From assembly GCA_017457155.1 (NCBI GenBank), contig JAFTHZ010000007.1, positions 31,695 to 95,694 on the forward strand: 64,000 bases of DNA, read 5' to 3'. The notes below the pieces were generated by a model, which saw only the letters and a list, made by a program, of their open reading frames with translations, ran no database searches and was not told where the DNA came from. The DNA comes from Ruminococcus sp. (GTDB lineage Bacteria; Bacillota; Clostridia; Oscillospirales; Acutalibacteraceae). Positions 1-8,579 of this stretch are shown here, piece by piece (the stretch's first letter is position 1; each line of letters opens with the position of its first letter). Both the position numbers and the translations under genes were made by a program.

Positions 1-1
1 A

Positions 2-886
2 TCCAACGGTTACTACTTTGCGCAGGATGGCTATATTATCACAAAACCCTCACAGGTCAACGACTCTGACCTTGTGCTTTCACGAATCAATCAGTTCAGC
101 GCCTCCTTTGACGAGGTGGCTATGATGGTGGTGCCCTCTGCGGGTTATATGCTGCAGGAGAAGCTCCCCCTCAACAGGGTCGATTATCCTGATGCTCAGG
201 TTTATGACTACATCCTTGCAAACAAAGCAGAGAACATCAGCTTCTGTGATGTGAGGGACACCTTCACTCAGATGCACAGACAGGGTACTCAGATCTATTA
301 CAGAACAGACCACCATTGGACTTCTGAGGGAGCCTATGCAGCATACAGAGAGGTATGCTCTGTGCTGGGTCAGGAGCCTGTGGAGAGAGAAGCCTACAAC
401 GTCACTACCTACAACAACTTCTTCGGAACAACCTACTCCTCCAGCGGATACTTCCTCCGTGATCCTGACACCATTCAGGTCTGGGAGAACAAGGCACTCG
501 CTGACAGCATCAAAGTCAGCATCTCTGAGATAAGGGATGGGGAAGAGGTAACCGAGAGCTTTGACAGTATGTACTTTGAGTCTCACCTGCAGGAGGACGA
601 TATGTATCCTGTTTTTCTGGATGGCAACCATCGTCTGGTGACTATCGAGAATTCTAAGGCAAAGACTGACGAGACCCTCCTGTTGCTCAAGGACAGCTTT
701 GCCCATTGTATGGCACCCTTCCTTGCAGAGAACTACAGCAAGATAGTTATGGTTGACCTGCGCTACTACGCTGAGGATGTAACAGCTCTGGCACAGTCAG
801 AGGGAGTTGACAAGGTGCTTATGCTTTACGGTATGGACAGCTTCTGTACCGACGCAACCAGCTTTGCAAATCTTGTTTTCTATTGA
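2..886 (+). CDS. DHHW family secreted/cell-surface protein (5' end outside window)
   Basis: The frame is open from base 2, so the N-terminus lies upstream; the internal GTG at 74 is not the start. The visible 294 residues carry the signature YYRTDHHWTSEGAY and a later KDSFAHCMAPFLAENY block, the two conserved parts of DHHW proteins. This SGNH-hydrolase-like family resembles AlgX/AlgJ and usually sits beside an MBOAT acyltransferase, acting in O-acetylation of a surface polysaccharide. No MBOAT gene is visible here; it could lie upstream. A paralogue with the same motifs is at 9315-10580. A strong terminator follows directly. Family assignment is firm; substrate is unknown. Confidence 0.85.
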   Translation, partial: SNGYYFAQDGYIITKPSQVNDSDLVLSRINQFSASFDEVAMMVVPSAGYMLQEKLPLNRVDYPDAQVYDYILANKAENISFCDVRDTFTQMHRQGTQIYYRTDHHWTSEGAYAAYREVCSVLGQEPVEREAYNVTTYNNFFGTTYSSSGYFLRDPDTIQVWENKALADSIKVSISEIRDGEEVTESFDSMYFESHLQEDDMYPVFLDGNHRLVTIENSKAKTDETLLLLKDSFAHCMAPFLAENYSKIVMVDLRYYAEDVTALAQSEGVDKVLMLYGMDSFCTDATSFANLVFY

Positions 887-908
887 TAAAATAATATGAA
901 TCGTCAGG

Positions 909-945
909 GGCATCTCCACACAGATGGAGATGCCTTGTTTTTTTT
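909..945 (+). terminator. Rho-independent terminator of the DHHW gene
   Basis: A perfect 10-bp stem, GGCATCTCCA with TGGAGATGCC, closes a 6-nt loop and is followed by a T-rich run. Confidence 0.9.
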
Positions 946-1339
946 GATTTGGGAATGTAAGGTGCAGATTTTACCAGAAAAGATACCAAGTATACCAACT
1001 TCAACTATTTTTCGGCGATTTGTGGTACCATTTATCCTGAGGACACGGACAGCTTGTCCTGTTGGTGTTTCTCATAGTGATATGCCAAAGAATCTCCGAA
1101 AGCCCCGGCAAGTAGGAGTTTCTTTACCCGACCTTGGATTTCCCCATTTTCCAAGGTCGGGGTTTCCTGATTAATCTTTCCCTCGGATATTCCGAGGTTT
1201 TTTTCTCTCTGATTTATGGGGGATAGCCTCCATTCCTTCCGAGTTTTTTATCTATAGAACACAGGCTGAAAAACTCCACAAAACCAACAGAAGAATTTTG
1301 TTCAAGTATACAAAACCCTTGTTCAGCAAGTGAAAGTTG
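946..1339. other. Noncoding stretch with further hairpins
   Basis: I see no credible gene between the terminator and the dockerin promoter. An 11-bp hairpin (CCCGACCTTGG at 1127-1137 with CCAAGGTCGGG at 1151-1161) and a second hairpin (CCTCGGA at 1181-1187 with TCCGAGG at 1191-1197, then seven T) look like stacked terminators. The part from about 1030 to 1120 is GC-rich and may be structured; it matches no riboswitch class I can name. Confidence 0.5.
1181..1204 (+). terminator. Hairpin with T-run
   Basis: Stem CCTCGGA/TCCGAGG with a 3-nt loop is followed by TTTTTTT. It probably ends an upstream noncoding transcript or backs up the terminator at 909. Confidence 0.65.
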
Positions 1340-1369
1340 TTGACTGTGACAAATTTCACGTGGTAAAAT
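1340..1369 (+). promoter_or_regulatory. Sigma-A-type promoter for the tandem dockerin genes
   Basis: TTGACT at 1340-1345 and TAAAAT at 1364-1369 are separated by 18 nt. The first dockerin gene starts 117 bp downstream, leaving a long leader. Confidence 0.55.
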
Positions 1370-1485
1370 ATAGTCACAGAAATCTAAACTTAGGAGTGAT
1401 GCCCATGTGGCACCCAAAAAAAGCTTTGCTCAGCTTATAAGTTGCTGTGTGTTTGCGACTTACAAAAATTTTAAGAGGTGATATT

Positions 1486-2124
1486 ATGAAGAAGATATTT
1501 TGTTTTGTACTTGCACTTGTGTTGTGCCTGAGTGCGGTTGTCACCGCAGGAGCCACAGAGTTGCAGCCCTCAGAACGGTATAAACCAATTTTTGAGAAAT
1601 ATATCCTTGAAAATTGTAAAGAAGTAGAAGAGGGGTTATGCGATTACGAAGAAGTGTATTACCACTATGAGAATATGACAGATAACACAGAGGCTACACC
1701 TGACTATGTTCTTGCTCGGGCACTTGCTAATGAAGGACGTCCTCGCGAGAACGATGTCAGAATTGGTGATTATTATGTTCATACAGGCTGTATTGAAACT
1801 CCATCCCTAGCTGGTCATCTTGTGTATGTCCCTAAGGATGAAAAAGTATACCTTCTTGAAGAAGTTTTCGATGTAGGTATAGACGGAATTGAAAAAGGCT
1901 TTGAGAGTCTGGGAATATCCTGTGCTCTTATGGGAGATGCTCACAGAGACTTTGAGCTGAATATCAAGGATGCCACCGCTCTTCAGAAGTACATCGCAGG
2001 AATGGATGTGCCTTGGGATTGTAATGTCTGGGAATACTATGTATTTGATTTCAACGGAGACGAGGATGTAGATATCAAGGACGCCACCGCCATCCAGAAG
2101 CACCTGGCAGGTCTTGAGGGGTAA
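1486..2124 (+). CDS. Small secreted dockerin protein with a recurrent uncharacterised domain (copy 1)
   Basis: The start is the ATG after AAGAGGTGATATT; an ATG 39 bp upstream lacks a ribosome site and would bury the signal peptide. The 212-residue product has a signal peptide (MKKIFCFVLALVLCLSAVVTAGA), a middle domain of about 120 residues, and a C-terminal type I-like dockerin with two calcium loops (DAHRDFELNIKD and DFNGDEDVDIKD), each followed by DATA(L/I)QK. The middle domain contains the elements YYHYEN, PDYV, RIGDYYV and LVYVP, and is shared with the proteins at 2145 and 18656. No catalytic module is recognised. Dockerins bind cohesins, so the protein is probably displayed on a scaffoldin. 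It is a tandem duplicate of the next gene, 20 bp away. Confidence 0.85.
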   Translation: MKKIFCFVLALVLCLSAVVTAGATELQPSERYKPIFEKYILENCKEVEEGLCDYEEVYYHYENMTDNTEATPDYVLARALANEGRPRENDVRIGDYYVHTGCIETPSLAGHLVYVPKDEKVYLLEEVFDVGIDGIEKGFESLGISCALMGDAHRDFELNIKDATALQKYIAGMDVPWDCNVWEYYVFDFNGDEDVDIKDATAIQKHLAGLEG

Positions 2125-2144
2125 GTCTTATTCGAGGTGATATT

Positions 2145-2804
2145 ATGAAGAAGATATTTTGTTTTGTACTTGCACTTGTGCTGTGCCTGAGTGCGGTTGT
2201 CACCGCTGGAGCCATAGAGTTGCCCGAGACGGACGACTATCGTATGCAGGTTGCACGATTAATAACTATGTCTGAAGCTGATGAGGAATTAGATCTCTTT
2301 AATTTAGGATATGTGTACGAGGAGTTCTATCGTCATTATTCATCCGAGGATGAGGCTGTGCCTGATTATGTTTTCGTTTTTGCACATACTTTGGCTCCGT
2401 TACCCTTGGAGCTTGATGAGCAGGTGGGAGACTACTACTTCCATCAGACCAGCATTGGCGGAGCAAGTATGCCTACTCCTGACACACAGCTGAACTACTT
2501 TGTATATGTTCCTGCCAAGAATGTGTTGTATACCGCCCTTGAGGCTTGTGATATGGGTTTTGAGGATCTGGACAAGGCGTTTGCAAGTGCAGGCAAAGAC
2601 TGTGCTCTTATGGGAGATGCTCACAGAGACTTTGAGCTGAATATCAAGGATGCCACCGCACTTCAGAAGTACATCGCAGGAATGGATGTGCCTTGGAATT
2701 GTAATGTCTGGAAATACTATGTATTTGACTACAACGGAGACGAGGATGTAGATATCAAGGACGCCACCGCTATCCAGAAGCACCTGGCAGGTATCGAGGA
2801 ATAA
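2145..2804 (+). CDS. Small secreted dockerin protein with a recurrent uncharacterised domain (copy 2)
   Basis: The first 23 residues are nearly identical to those of the preceding gene, and the dockerin from LMGDAHRDF onward differs at only a few positions, while the middle domain is strongly diverged. Both ends match at the DNA level too, including the ribosome site GAGGTGATATT. The 219-residue product keeps the domain elements YRHYSS, PDYV, QVGDYYF and YFVYVP. The pattern suggests recent duplication or gene conversion of the ends with fast change of the middle. It probably shares the upstream promoter and ends at the terminator at 2852. Function is unknown beyond likely cohesin binding. Confidence 0.85.
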   Translation: MKKIFCFVLALVLCLSAVVTAGAIELPETDDYRMQVARLITMSEADEELDLFNLGYVYEEFYRHYSSEDEAVPDYVFVFAHTLAPLPLELDEQVGDYYFHQTSIGGASMPTPDTQLNYFVYVPAKNVLYTALEACDMGFEDLDKAFASAGKDCALMGDAHRDFELNIKDATALQKYIAGMDVPWNCNVWKYYVFDYNGDEDVDIKDATAIQKHLAGIEE

Positions 2805-2851
2805 CAGGTGACAACGGAACATATTTAATAAATTAATACCGGAATAAAAAT

Positions 2852-2886
2852 AGCAGGCGCTGTATAATGCAGCGCCTGCTTTTTTT
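2852..2886 (+). terminator. Terminator of the tandem dockerin genes
   Basis: An 11-bp perfect stem, AGCAGGCGCTG with CAGCGCCTGCT, is followed by six or more T. Confidence 0.92.
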
Positions 2887-2891
2887 GCGGA

Positions 2892-2923
2892 CAAAAAAGA
2901 GCGACACAGATTTGCGTCGCTCT
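2892..2923 (-). terminator. Terminator of the GtrB/GtrA-like operon
   Basis: On the minus strand, AGAGCGAC pairs with GTCGCTCT and is followed by a T-run (seen as AAAAAA at 2893-2898 on the plus strand). Confidence 0.85.
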
Positions 2924-2942
2924 GATTATATTAATTCATTTC

Positions 2943-3620
2943 TCAGCCAAAAAGTCCCAGAAACCATTCCCAGCCGAGGACAACATATCCCCAGAACTCT
3001 ATAACACAGAAGATGATGGAGATAACTGCCACAGCAGCGCAGATGATGGTCAGCACCAGTGCAATGAGTCTGTCCTTAGCTCTGACCTTTGAGTCAGTAG
3101 AGACGGTGTCCTTGCCGTTTTTGTCAGTGACAGTCCTCTTCTTGAAGATAACCAGCTTGCTGAAGATGTAGTTTGCCACAAGGACTATGATGCTGCCTGC
3201 CATGGTTGCCAGCATATTGGACATTCCTGTCAGGGTGACAAGGGTGGGGATTCCCACAAGTTCGATGATGCTTGCCACAGCTCTGGCAGAGATAAAGGCA
3301 ACGAACTCCTTGCTGACGATTTCCCGTCGGAAGCTCTTGCTCTCAAAGACAAACAGCTTGTTGGGCGGATATGCAAAGAGGATGGTAATGATGAGCGACA
3401 GCAGGGTTATGAGCAGAGATTTGACTCCGTCGCCCATGCTCATAGGCTCAAACCAGGGCTCGATCATAGCGGCGGTGCCCCAGCGCACCAGGGTGGTGAT
3501 TCCGCCTACCAGAATATAGTTGCATATTTCCTTGTGTTTTTTGTACAGGTCAGAAAGCTTTGAGAAAAAGCCTTTTTTCTGTTCTTTGTTCTGTTCTGTT
3601 TTATTCTTATTCTTTGCCAT
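2943..3620 (-). CDS. GtrA/GtcA-like membrane protein (putative lipid-linked sugar flippase)
   Basis: This 225-residue protein opens with a charged Lys-rich stretch, then shows GtrA features: NYILVGGITTLVRWGT near residue 37, four hydrophobic segments, and FAYPPNKLFVFES between the second and third. GtrA proteins are proposed to flip undecaprenyl-phosphate sugars across the membrane. A C-terminal extension with another hydrophobic helix is not part of the core family. It follows the GtrB-like transferase by 2 bp, so the two are one operon, divergent from the YfhO gene. The set matches the CsbB/GtcA/YfhO system that glycosylates lipoteichoic acid in Bacillus; the parallel is inference. Confidence 0.85.
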   Translation of the reverse strand: MAKNKNKTEQNKEQKKGFFSKLSDLYKKHKEICNYILVGGITTLVRWGTAAMIEPWFEPMSMGDGVKSLLITLLSLIITILFAYPPNKLFVFESKSFRREIVSKEFVAFISARAVASIIELVGIPTLVTLTGMSNMLATMAGSIIVLVANYIFSKLVIFKKRTVTDKNGKDTVSTDSKVRAKDRLIALVLTIICAAVAVISIIFCVIEFWGYVVLGWEWFLGLFG

Positions 3621-3622
3621 AA

Positions 3623-4561
3623 TTACTTTTCGTTCTTCTCGATGTTCTTGGTTTTTGCTATGTAGATGGGGCGGTTCTTGGTCTCAATGTAGACTCTGCC
3701 CATGTACTCTCCGATAATTCCCAGTGAGGTCTCGATGATACCTCCCACAAAGAATATACCGCACAGAGTGGGCACAACCGTGCCACCCTCGGCAACAATA
3801 GCCATGATTATCCATGCCAACAGAAGTCCGAAGGCTCCCAGAAGCATCAGAATGCCGATGACAAAAATCCACTTGAGGGGAGATACGGAGAAGGCGGTGA
3901 TGCCGTCGATAGCATACTTGAAGAGTCCCCAGAAGCTCCAGCTGGAGGTGCCGATGGTACGCTCTACGTTCTCATAGGGGAGCCACTTGGTGTCAAATCC
4001 TACCCAGCAGAAAAGACCCTTGGAGAATCGCTGTGCCTCAGACATAGCAACGATGGAGTCCACCATCTGGCGGGACATAACACGATAGTCAACTGCGCCA
4101 TAGGGCATCTTCACAGAGGACATGGAGTTCTGAAGCTTGAAGAAAAGCTTGGAGAAACCTGTGCGCAGTGCGCCGCCGTCACCCTTGCGCTCCTCGCGAT
4201 ACAGGGCACAGCAGTCATGACCCTTTGAGACCTCAGCAAGCATCTGAGGGAACATTGCGGGGGGATGCTGAAGGTCTGCGTCCATAACAAATACGTAGTC
4301 TGCGCTTGTGTGCTCCAGTCCTGCGTACATAGCGGCTTCTTTGCCAAAATTTCTGGAGAATGAAATGTATTTTACATTGTCAAATTCTTTTGCCAGACTC
4401 TCCATCACAGAGAGGGTGCCGTCGCGGCTGCCGTCGTTGACCAGAATATAGCGGAAGCTGTACTCGGGCAGGGTAGCGATGACCTGATTTGTGACCCTGA
4501 CAAACTCGGGGAGGACCTCCTCCTCGTTAAAGCAGGGGACAACTAAATCTACGGTTTTCAT
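3623..4561 (-). CDS. GT2 glycosyltransferase, GtrB/CsbB-like polyprenyl-phosphate sugar synthase
   Basis: The 312 residues comprise an N-terminal GT-A domain with NDGSRDGT (42-49) and the metal-binding DADLQHPP (94-101), then two C-terminal transmembrane helices (about 228-253 and 263-290). This is the layout of GtrB, CsbB and YfdH enzymes, which load a nucleotide sugar onto undecaprenyl phosphate at the inner membrane face. The ribosome site is a GAGGTGATT upstream of the ATG. It is the first gene of a two-gene operon with the GtrA-like flippase and faces away from the YfhO gene, which could use its product on the outer face. Confidence 0.9.
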   Translation of the reverse strand: MKTVDLVVPCFNEEEVLPEFVRVTNQVIATLPEYSFRYILVNDGSRDGTLSVMESLAKEFDNVKYISFSRNFGKEAAMYAGLEHTSADYVFVMDADLQHPPAMFPQMLAEVSKGHDCCALYREERKGDGGALRTGFSKLFFKLQNSMSSVKMPYGAVDYRVMSRQMVDSIVAMSEAQRFSKGLFCWVGFDTKWLPYENVERTIGTSSWSFWGLFKYAIDGITAFSVSPLKWIFVIGILMLLGAFGLLLAWIIMAIVAEGGTVVPTLCGIFFVGGIIETSLGIIGEYMGRVYIETKNRPIYIAKTKNIEKNEK

Positions 4562-4689
4562 ATATAATCACCTCGTAGCAGATTGTTGTTTCTGCGCATA
4601 AATATACAGATACAGTATATCACACAGTAAAAGAAAAGTCTACAACTAATATTAATATATATTTTTTTCTGAGATTTTGGAAAAAGTAG

Positions 4690-4718
4690 TTTACCTTAAC
4701 TCTCTTTCGTGATACAAT
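4690..4718 (+). promoter_or_regulatory. Promoter of the yfhO-like gene
   Basis: TTTACC at 4690-4695 and TACAAT at 4713-4718 with exactly 17 nt between. Confidence 0.65.
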
Positions 4719-4764
4719 ATACAATGTATACTTATGCAAAAATATAGTTATCGGAGGAACCTCT

Positions 4765-7700
4765 ATGACGAAAATCAAAGTCCCCCGAACAGGAAAGCTC
4801 CCCGCCCTCAGGACGAAGAACTTTCTGGACGATAACCTCTACGTTATCCTGTCCTTTTTAGTTCCATTCCTGCTGATGGCGGTGGCCTTTGCATCAGAGA
4901 ATGTTGCGCCGTTCGGAATACTCAAGACAATGTACGAATCCGTACTGTATCACATCGGCAACCTGTTCCCCTCTCTGGGAATAACGGTGACACCCAACGT
5001 TGAGAAACCGTGGGGTACAGAGCAGATGCTGGTAATTGACCTGTGGCATCAGTACTATCCCTTCCTCTACGACCTGCACGAGAAGCTTCAGGAGGGCTCA
5101 TCCCTGTTCTGGACATGGAGTGTAGGCATGGGATCAAACTTCATTGCCATGATGTCCTACTACCTGCTCAGTCCTCTGAACTTCATTTCTGTTATCATTC
5201 CTGACGGAGCTCTTGTGGGATATCTGTGTGTGGCTACTGTCATCAAGATTTCCTGCGCAGGTATGTTCACCGCAATCTGCCTGAGAATGCTCTTTAAGCG
5301 AAACGACCTGTCACTGGTGATGTTCTCGCTGATGTTTGCCCTTTGTTCCTTCAACATGGGCTACTACTGGTGTGTCATCTGGATGGATTCGGTGGCACTG
5401 CTGCCTCTGGTGGTAGCGGGAACCGTGGCCTTGCTGCGTGACGGCAAGTACAAGCTGTTCACCATCTCTCTGGCTCTTTCCGTAATCTTCAACTACTATA
5501 TCGGACTGTTCATCTGTATCGCTGTATTCCTGACCGCAATCGGATATACTGTCTCCAGATGGCACAGCCTGAAAAAATCCCTCAAGGACATGCTCCGCAC
5601 AGTGACCTGCTCAGGTATCGCCCTGCTGATGACAACACCCATCACCGTGCCTGCATACCTTGCCCTGCAGAACTGCTACAAATCTGCAAGCGGTATGCCC
5701 GAGAATTTTGCTATCAACGTGGGCACCGTCGACAGTGCCATTGTCAACGCAACCGAGCCGGGAATGTCCAATTTTATTGAGAGATTCCAGGAGGCAAGCG
5801 GTGGTGTGCTGGATGCATTCCTCCAGATTATCTCAAACATCATTTCTTTTGTTGTTCCTACCTCAAAGGAGGGCCTGCCCAACATCGCCTGCGGTATGCT
5901 GTGCGTTATCCTTCTGGGTGTGTTCTTCTGCTCCAGAAAGATCAAGCTGGGCGAGAAGCTCTTCTGCTGCACAACCCTGTTGTTCCTGATTGCAAGCTTT
6001 ATTTTCAGGCAGCTGGACTATATGTGGCACGGCTTCCACTTCCCCAATATGCTGCCCTACCGATTCAGCTTCCTTGTCAGCTTCCTGCTGATTTATATGG
6101 CGTACAGGGCCTATATGCTGCTCAGATACAGCTCATATATTGATGTTATTATTGCAACGCTGCTGCTGGTGCTTATTCTCCTGCCCTCTATCTTCACCCT
6201 GCTGGATACCCTGGAGACACCTCTCCTTGATCCTGCAGTGGTATCCAAAGAGGCAGTTATCGGCTCCCTTGTGTTCAGCGTGATTATGATAATTCTCCTG
6301 ATACTCTTCACCCTCAGGATAATGCCCAGACGAATCCTCACCATGGCTCTGTGCATTGTGGTATGTGTTGAGATGTGCGCTTGCGCTGTCATCGGCGTCA
6401 ACAGCGTGGGTTCAACCACCACCACAGGATATCCCAGAGAGGCTCCCCATATGGAGCGTATGATAGACTACATTGAGATGAGAGAAGATGCAAATACCGA
6501 TATCTTCCGCACAGAGGTTACAGGCACCCAGTCTCTCAACGACGGCGCTCTCAACGGATACAACGGTATATCCGTATTCAACTCCATGGCTAATGTGAAC
6601 ATCACCAAGTATGTGGAGCATCTGGGCCTTGCAGGCTGGCAGGCAGGAAACCGCTACACCTACTATGAGAGTTCCCCTGTAACCAATACAATTCTTAACC
6701 TTAAGTATGTTATCGCCCGTGACGGAGTTGCCCAGAGCGACTACCTGAATCAGGTGAATTACTCAGGTCCTGTGTCTCTGTTTGAGAACACCGAGTACAT
6801 TCCCATGGGCTTTATGACAAACTCCGATCTTAAATATCTCAGCATAGATGATTCCGTTGTGAATCCCTTTGAGAATCAGATAGAGTTCTGGAAGCTGGCA
6901 ACAGGTATCGAGGAGCCTCTGTATAACCTGATCAGTGTTGACAGTGCTGCTCATACTCCTTCTGAGAACTTCACTGTTTCCAGACCTCAGAGTCAGCAGG
7001 GTATGTACACTGCATACACCACCGACTCCACAATAACTCCCTCAACAAAGTTCAACTATGATCTGGATGAGGATGCCTTTGTTTGCGTTTACTTTTATGT
7101 TGGCGGAGCCGAAAGCAGCGGCCAGATCAAGGTGACACCCAGCGGCGGAGCTGAGTCTATCATCAGAAGCTCCCTCAACGTTAAACAGCCTTTCATCACC
7201 TGCGTAGGCAGATACAAGGCAGGGGACACAGTATCCCTCTGCTGTCAGCTTAAGACAGGTGCAAACTGCAGCATCCGCGCCTTCTGCTATGCGCTGGACG
7301 AGGATGTGTTCCGCGCAGGTCTTGATAAGCTCTCTGAGAGTGTTCTGGAGGCTACCAAGGTAACCGATACCTCCATCGAAGGTACAATCAACGTGAAGGA
7401 GGAGGGCTACTTCTATACCTCCATTCCCTACGAAGCAGGCTGGAGTGCCTATGTGGACGGCAAGAAGGTCAAGATGGATCCTGTGGGAGATGCAATGTGC
7501 GGATTCATCCTCAGCGAGGGCGAGCATACTGTGAAGCTCACCTATACTCCCGATGGCTTTGTTATCGGCATGCTGGGATTCTCCTTTGCCCTTGTGCTGT
7601 TTGTGCTGATTTGTGTATGTACAAGCAAGCGTTTCAGAAATAGCAAGTTCTTTATGGTTCGTTTTATCGTATGGCTGTTTGATCCTGCTGTGAAGGATAA

Positions 7701-8511
7701 GTCAGCAGATGACGCTCAGGACGGTCCCGATGATGATCCCGATGACCCCGATGGTACAGATGCTCCTGATGGAGAGGCGCCTGAGGGTGCTCAGGACGAG
7801 ACTGATGAGGAAACAGAGGTTTCTGTGGTCAGAAAGTACCCTGAAGCAATCGAGCCCGCTGAGCTTGAGTTCAAGGTTATGGATGTTATAGGCGCAAGCG
7901 ACATCCCCCTCACAGGAGAGCTCATCAACAAAAAGCTGTCAGCTCAGTATGAGATTGACGAGGATGTTCTGGCAGATACTCTGGACAAGCTGGAGGCCAA
8001 GGGCTTTGTCAAGTTTGTAAAGCAGAACGGTGTCACCGGCTATGTGTGTATTCTTGATAAGGAGGAGTCAGGCTGGTTTGCAAAGCTCAACTCACTTATC
8101 AAGGGTGAGTACAGCATGTGGATCCTGGGCGGCGTGGTGCTGATGCTTCTTGCACTTTGCTGTCTGGTACCCTACCTGACAAAGACTGTCACAGAGGATG
8201 CTGCCAACACAGCATCAACCGCTGATGTAAAGATAAACTACGGACTGATGATTCCCCTTGCTATTGGTGCTGTCGTAGACTTCATCATGGCATTTGTTGT
8301 CAATATGCATCGCTCGTCACTGCTTCGCGATTGCACAGGTATCATCAGATACACAGATTCTGTTGTTCCCATCATTGTTTCGGTTGCAACCCTGAACGTC
8401 CCTGCTCTGCTCTTTGATCTGAAGTGCGGAGATTATGTGAAGAAGGGCAAGGCAAAGCTTGACAAAATCCGTTCTGCACAGGGAGCGGGCAGACCCAAAA
8501 AGAAAAAGTAA
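4765..8511 (+). CDS. YfhO family membrane glycosyltransferase (GT-C type) with extra C-terminal cytosolic domain
   Basis: The start follows TCGGAGGAACCTCT. The product is 1248 residues, longer than typical YfhO proteins (about 850-900). The first 530 residues hold around a dozen membrane helices with an extracytoplasmic loop after the first, followed by a large soluble domain and the YfhO closing block (YFYTSIPYEAGWSAYVDG near 891) and a helix. Beyond this come an Asp/Pro-rich linker (about 977-1012), a compact segment with winged-helix-like pattern (about 1030-1105) and three more membrane segments, ending in a Lys-rich tail. YfhO of Bacillus transfers sugar from a lipid carrier to lipoteichoic acid. 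The role of the extension is unknown. Confidence 0.85.
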   Translation: MTKIKVPRTGKLPALRTKNFLDDNLYVILSFLVPFLLMAVAFASENVAPFGILKTMYESVLYHIGNLFPSLGITVTPNVEKPWGTEQMLVIDLWHQYYPFLYDLHEKLQEGSSLFWTWSVGMGSNFIAMMSYYLLSPLNFISVIIPDGALVGYLCVATVIKISCAGMFTAICLRMLFKRNDLSLVMFSLMFALCSFNMGYYWCVIWMDSVALLPLVVAGTVALLRDGKYKLFTISLALSVIFNYYIGLFICIAVFLTAIGYTVSRWHSLKKSLKDMLRTVTCSGIALLMTTPITVPAYLALQNCYKSASGMPENFAINVGTVDSAIVNATEPGMSNFIERFQEASGGVLDAFLQIISNIISFVVPTSKEGLPNIACGMLCVILLGVFFCSRKIKLGEKLFCCTTLLFLIASFIFRQLDYMWHGFHFPNMLPYRFSFLVSFLLIYMAYRAYMLLRYSSYIDVIIATLLLVLILLPSIFTLLDTLETPLLDPAVVSKEAVIGSLVFSVIMIILLILFTLRIMPRRILTMALCIVVCVEMCACAVIGVNSVGSTTTTGYPREAPHMERMIDYIEMREDANTDIFRTEVTGTQSLNDGALNGYNGISVFNSMANVNITKYVEHLGLAGWQAGNRYTYYESSPVTNTILNLKYVIARDGVAQSDYLNQVNYSGPVSLFENTEYIPMGFMTNSDLKYLSIDDSVVNPFENQIEFWKLATGIEEPLYNLISVDSAAHTPSENFTVSRPQSQQGMYTAYTTDSTITPSTKFNYDLDEDAFVCVYFYVGGAESSGQIKVTPSGGAESIIRSSLNVKQPFITCVGRYKAGDTVSLCCQLKTGANCSIRAFCYALDEDVFRAGLDKLSESVLEATKVTDTSIEGTINVKEEGYFYTSIPYEAGWSAYVDGKKVKMDPVGDAMCGFILSEGEHTVKLTYTPDGFVIGMLGFSFALVLFVLICVCTSKRFRNSKFFMVRFIVWLFDPAVKDKSADDAQDGPDDDPDDPDGTDAPDGEAPEGAQDETDEETEVSVVRKYPEAIEPAELEFKVMDVIGASDIPLTGELINKKLSAQYEIDEDVLADTLDKLEAKGFVKFVKQNGVTGYVCILDKEESGWFAKLNSLIKGEYSMWILGGVVLMLLALCCLVPYLTKTVTEDAANTASTADVKINYGLMIPLAIGAVVDFIMAFVVNMHRSSLLRDCTGIIRYTDSVVPIIVSVATLNVPALLFDLKCGDYVKKGKAKLDKIRSAQGAGRPKKKK

Positions 8512-8523
8512 AACATAAACAGA

Positions 8524-8555
8524 AAAGCCACTTCCGAAGAATCGGAGGTGGCTTT
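8524..8555. terminator. Bidirectional terminator between yfhO-like and Nudix genes
   Basis: AAAGCCACTTCCGA pairs with TCGGAGGTGGCTTT (one mismatch), with A-run and T-run on either side, placed between convergent genes. Confidence 0.85.
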
Positions 8556-8579
8556 TGTTTTGTGTATTAAGCTTGGTAT

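Noticed and set aside
1030-1125. A possible riboswitch in the leader region before the dockerin genes
   Set aside because: I compared it by eye with cyclic-di-GMP and cobalamin types; core motifs are not in place.
896-1174. A 92-codon frame after the first terminator
   Set aside because: It reads through a terminator hairpin and lacks a ribosome site or family features.
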